From assembly GCA_944389895.1 (NCBI GenBank), contig CALXOA010000118.1:37541-101540 (forward strand): DNA of 64,000 nucleotides, written 5' to 3'. Every line of letters starts with the position of its first letter. Position 1 is the stretch's first letter. Both the position numbers and the translations under genes were made by a program. This DNA comes from an uncultured Victivallis sp. Lineage in GTDB: Bacteria > Verrucomicrobiota > Lentisphaeria > Victivallales > Victivallaceae. Positions 63,328 to 64,000 of the stretch are shown piece after piece. The notes below the pieces were generated by a model. That model was not told where the DNA came from. It was given only the letters and a program-made list of their open reading frames with translations, and searched no databases.

Positions 63328-63899
63328 CACAGGGTTCTCCCATATTCGAAAGCGTTACGGTTGAGTTCGACGAAACAGGGCTTCACACACTCGCCGATCG
63401 CCCCATGCCACGCCTCTCCGGGCAGATCGAGACCGTTGGAGAGCGCTCCGAGCAGAATCAGGTTCGCCACCCGTCCATTCCCGAATTTCTCCTCGGCCAA
63501 ACCCGTACAGTCGAGGTATTTGAGGCGCTGAAACGTGACCTGGAGCCGATCTCCGATATCCTCGGGATATTTCGCCTGCCCGCTGGAAACAGTGACAGGA
63601 ATGATCGCCTGCCGGGAAACCACCGCCAATGCCCCGGGGCGCAGGCTCGATGCATAACGGAGCGCCTCCACCGCCTCCAGAGCACCAAGCACATCGGCCG
63701 TACCTTCCAGAATCAGAGGGGAATAGACCTCCTCACCGTAACGGATCTGTGCCGTAACCGAGCCTCCCCGTTGCGCCATCCCGTGAATTTCATTGGTGGT
63801 GACGTCAAAACCGGCTCTCACGGCCGCAGCCGCCACAATCCGGGCCGCCAACAGGATCCCCTGCCCCCCGACCCCGACCAGAATGATGTTTTTGATAAT
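63327..63899 (-). CDS. iorB: Indolepyruvate:ferredoxin oxidoreductase, beta subunit (probable ATT start)
   Basis: A 190-residue subunit. NIILVGVGGQGILLAARIVAAAAV, NEIHGMAQRGGSVTAQIRYG, SPLILEGTADVLGALEAVEALRYA and LILLGALSN match the gamma/beta-type POR family subunit. Length and sequence indicate that translation begins at I-I-K-N: an ATT at 63899 sits 7 bases after GGGAGG. No ATG, GTG or TTG is near; the frame can extend to TTG codons further up, but these lack a ribosome site and add basic, low-complexity residues. It precedes paaK with a one-base overlap. The ~100 bases from its start to the window edge hold only its upstream region. Confidence 0.92.
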   Translation of the reverse strand: MIKNIILVGVGGQGILLAARIVAAAAVRAGFDVTTNEIHGMAQRGGSVTAQIRYGEEVYSPLILEGTADVLGALEAVEALRYASSLRPGALAVVSRQAIIPVTVSSGQAKYPEDIGDRLQVTFQRLKYLDCTGLAEEKFGNGRVANLILLGALSNGLDLPGEAWHGAIGECVKPCFVELNRNAFEYGRTL

Positions 63900-64000
63900 G
63901 ACAGAACCTCCCTTCCACAAAACGGGAACTGCTTTACAGAAAAATACAACCGCCCCCCCATGCCGACCCGACCGGATCAGCAACAAAGCATATCAACCCA

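Noticed and set aside
1..64000. CRISPR arrays, insertion sequences, prophage genes, tRNA or rRNA genes
   Set aside because: No regularly spaced repeats, transposase or integrase motifs, phage structural genes, or tRNA/rRNA signatures were seen on reading the window.

Overview
The window looks like a chromosomal segment of a Lentisphaerota bacterium, most likely a Victivallis-type gut member. Three things suggest this. There are three small proteins that begin with a prepilin-like FTLIEL...AIIAILA helix. There is a high density of unusual glycoside-hydrolase-like proteins (DUF4838, GH123/DUF4091-like, DUF5060-like, WbsX/GH99-like, GH43-like), each beside its own regulator. The base composition is GC-rich with frequent CCGG/CGGAA-type codons. 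This placement is inference from gene content. I saw no rRNA, tRNA, insertion sequence, CRISPR array or prophage.

Layout. 0-13 kb: the 3' part of a hydrolase-like gene, an M14 carboxypeptidase, a sugar isomerase-like protein, a GntR - pseudopilin - DUF4838 cassette, a frameshifted secreted glycosidase, a GH43-like enzyme and a sodium symporter. 14-35 kb: mostly housekeeping genes (ligA, asd, glnK-amtB behind a sigma-54-type promoter, rpsT, galE, a DnaQ-like exonuclease, an ABC-F ATPase, a sirtuin, folD) mixed with a GT4 glycosyltransferase, transporters, a WbsX-like protein and an NfeD/flotillin pair with an internal 22-residue repeat. 35-60 kb: an accessory carbohydrate region with four regulators (AraC, PocR-AraC, LacI, AraC), two paralogous cytoplasmic glycosidases, an ADP-ribosylglycohydrolase-like fusion, an FAD oxidoreductase, and a tightly coupled seven-gene operon (44.2-55.6 kb) of glycosidase, GH123-like protein, pseudopilin, large secreted DUF5060-like protein, solute-binding protein and two permeases. 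60-64 kb: an iorB-paaK-iorA operon for 2-oxoacid (indolepyruvate-type) oxidation and aryl-CoA formation.

Working together. The 44-55 kb operon reads as a self-contained glycan uptake and degradation unit. Secreted or surface parts (the DUF5060-like enzyme and perhaps the pseudopilin) would act outside, the binding protein and permeases would import oligosaccharides, and the signal-less hydrolases would finish degradation inside. The import ATPase is missing and is presumably shared from elsewhere. The recurring link between a regulator, a pseudopilin that lacks the usual glycine before the cleavage site, and sugar hydrolases is the most interesting feature of the window. Two probable frameshifts, both next to short C/G runs, may be assembly errors and should be checked against reads.
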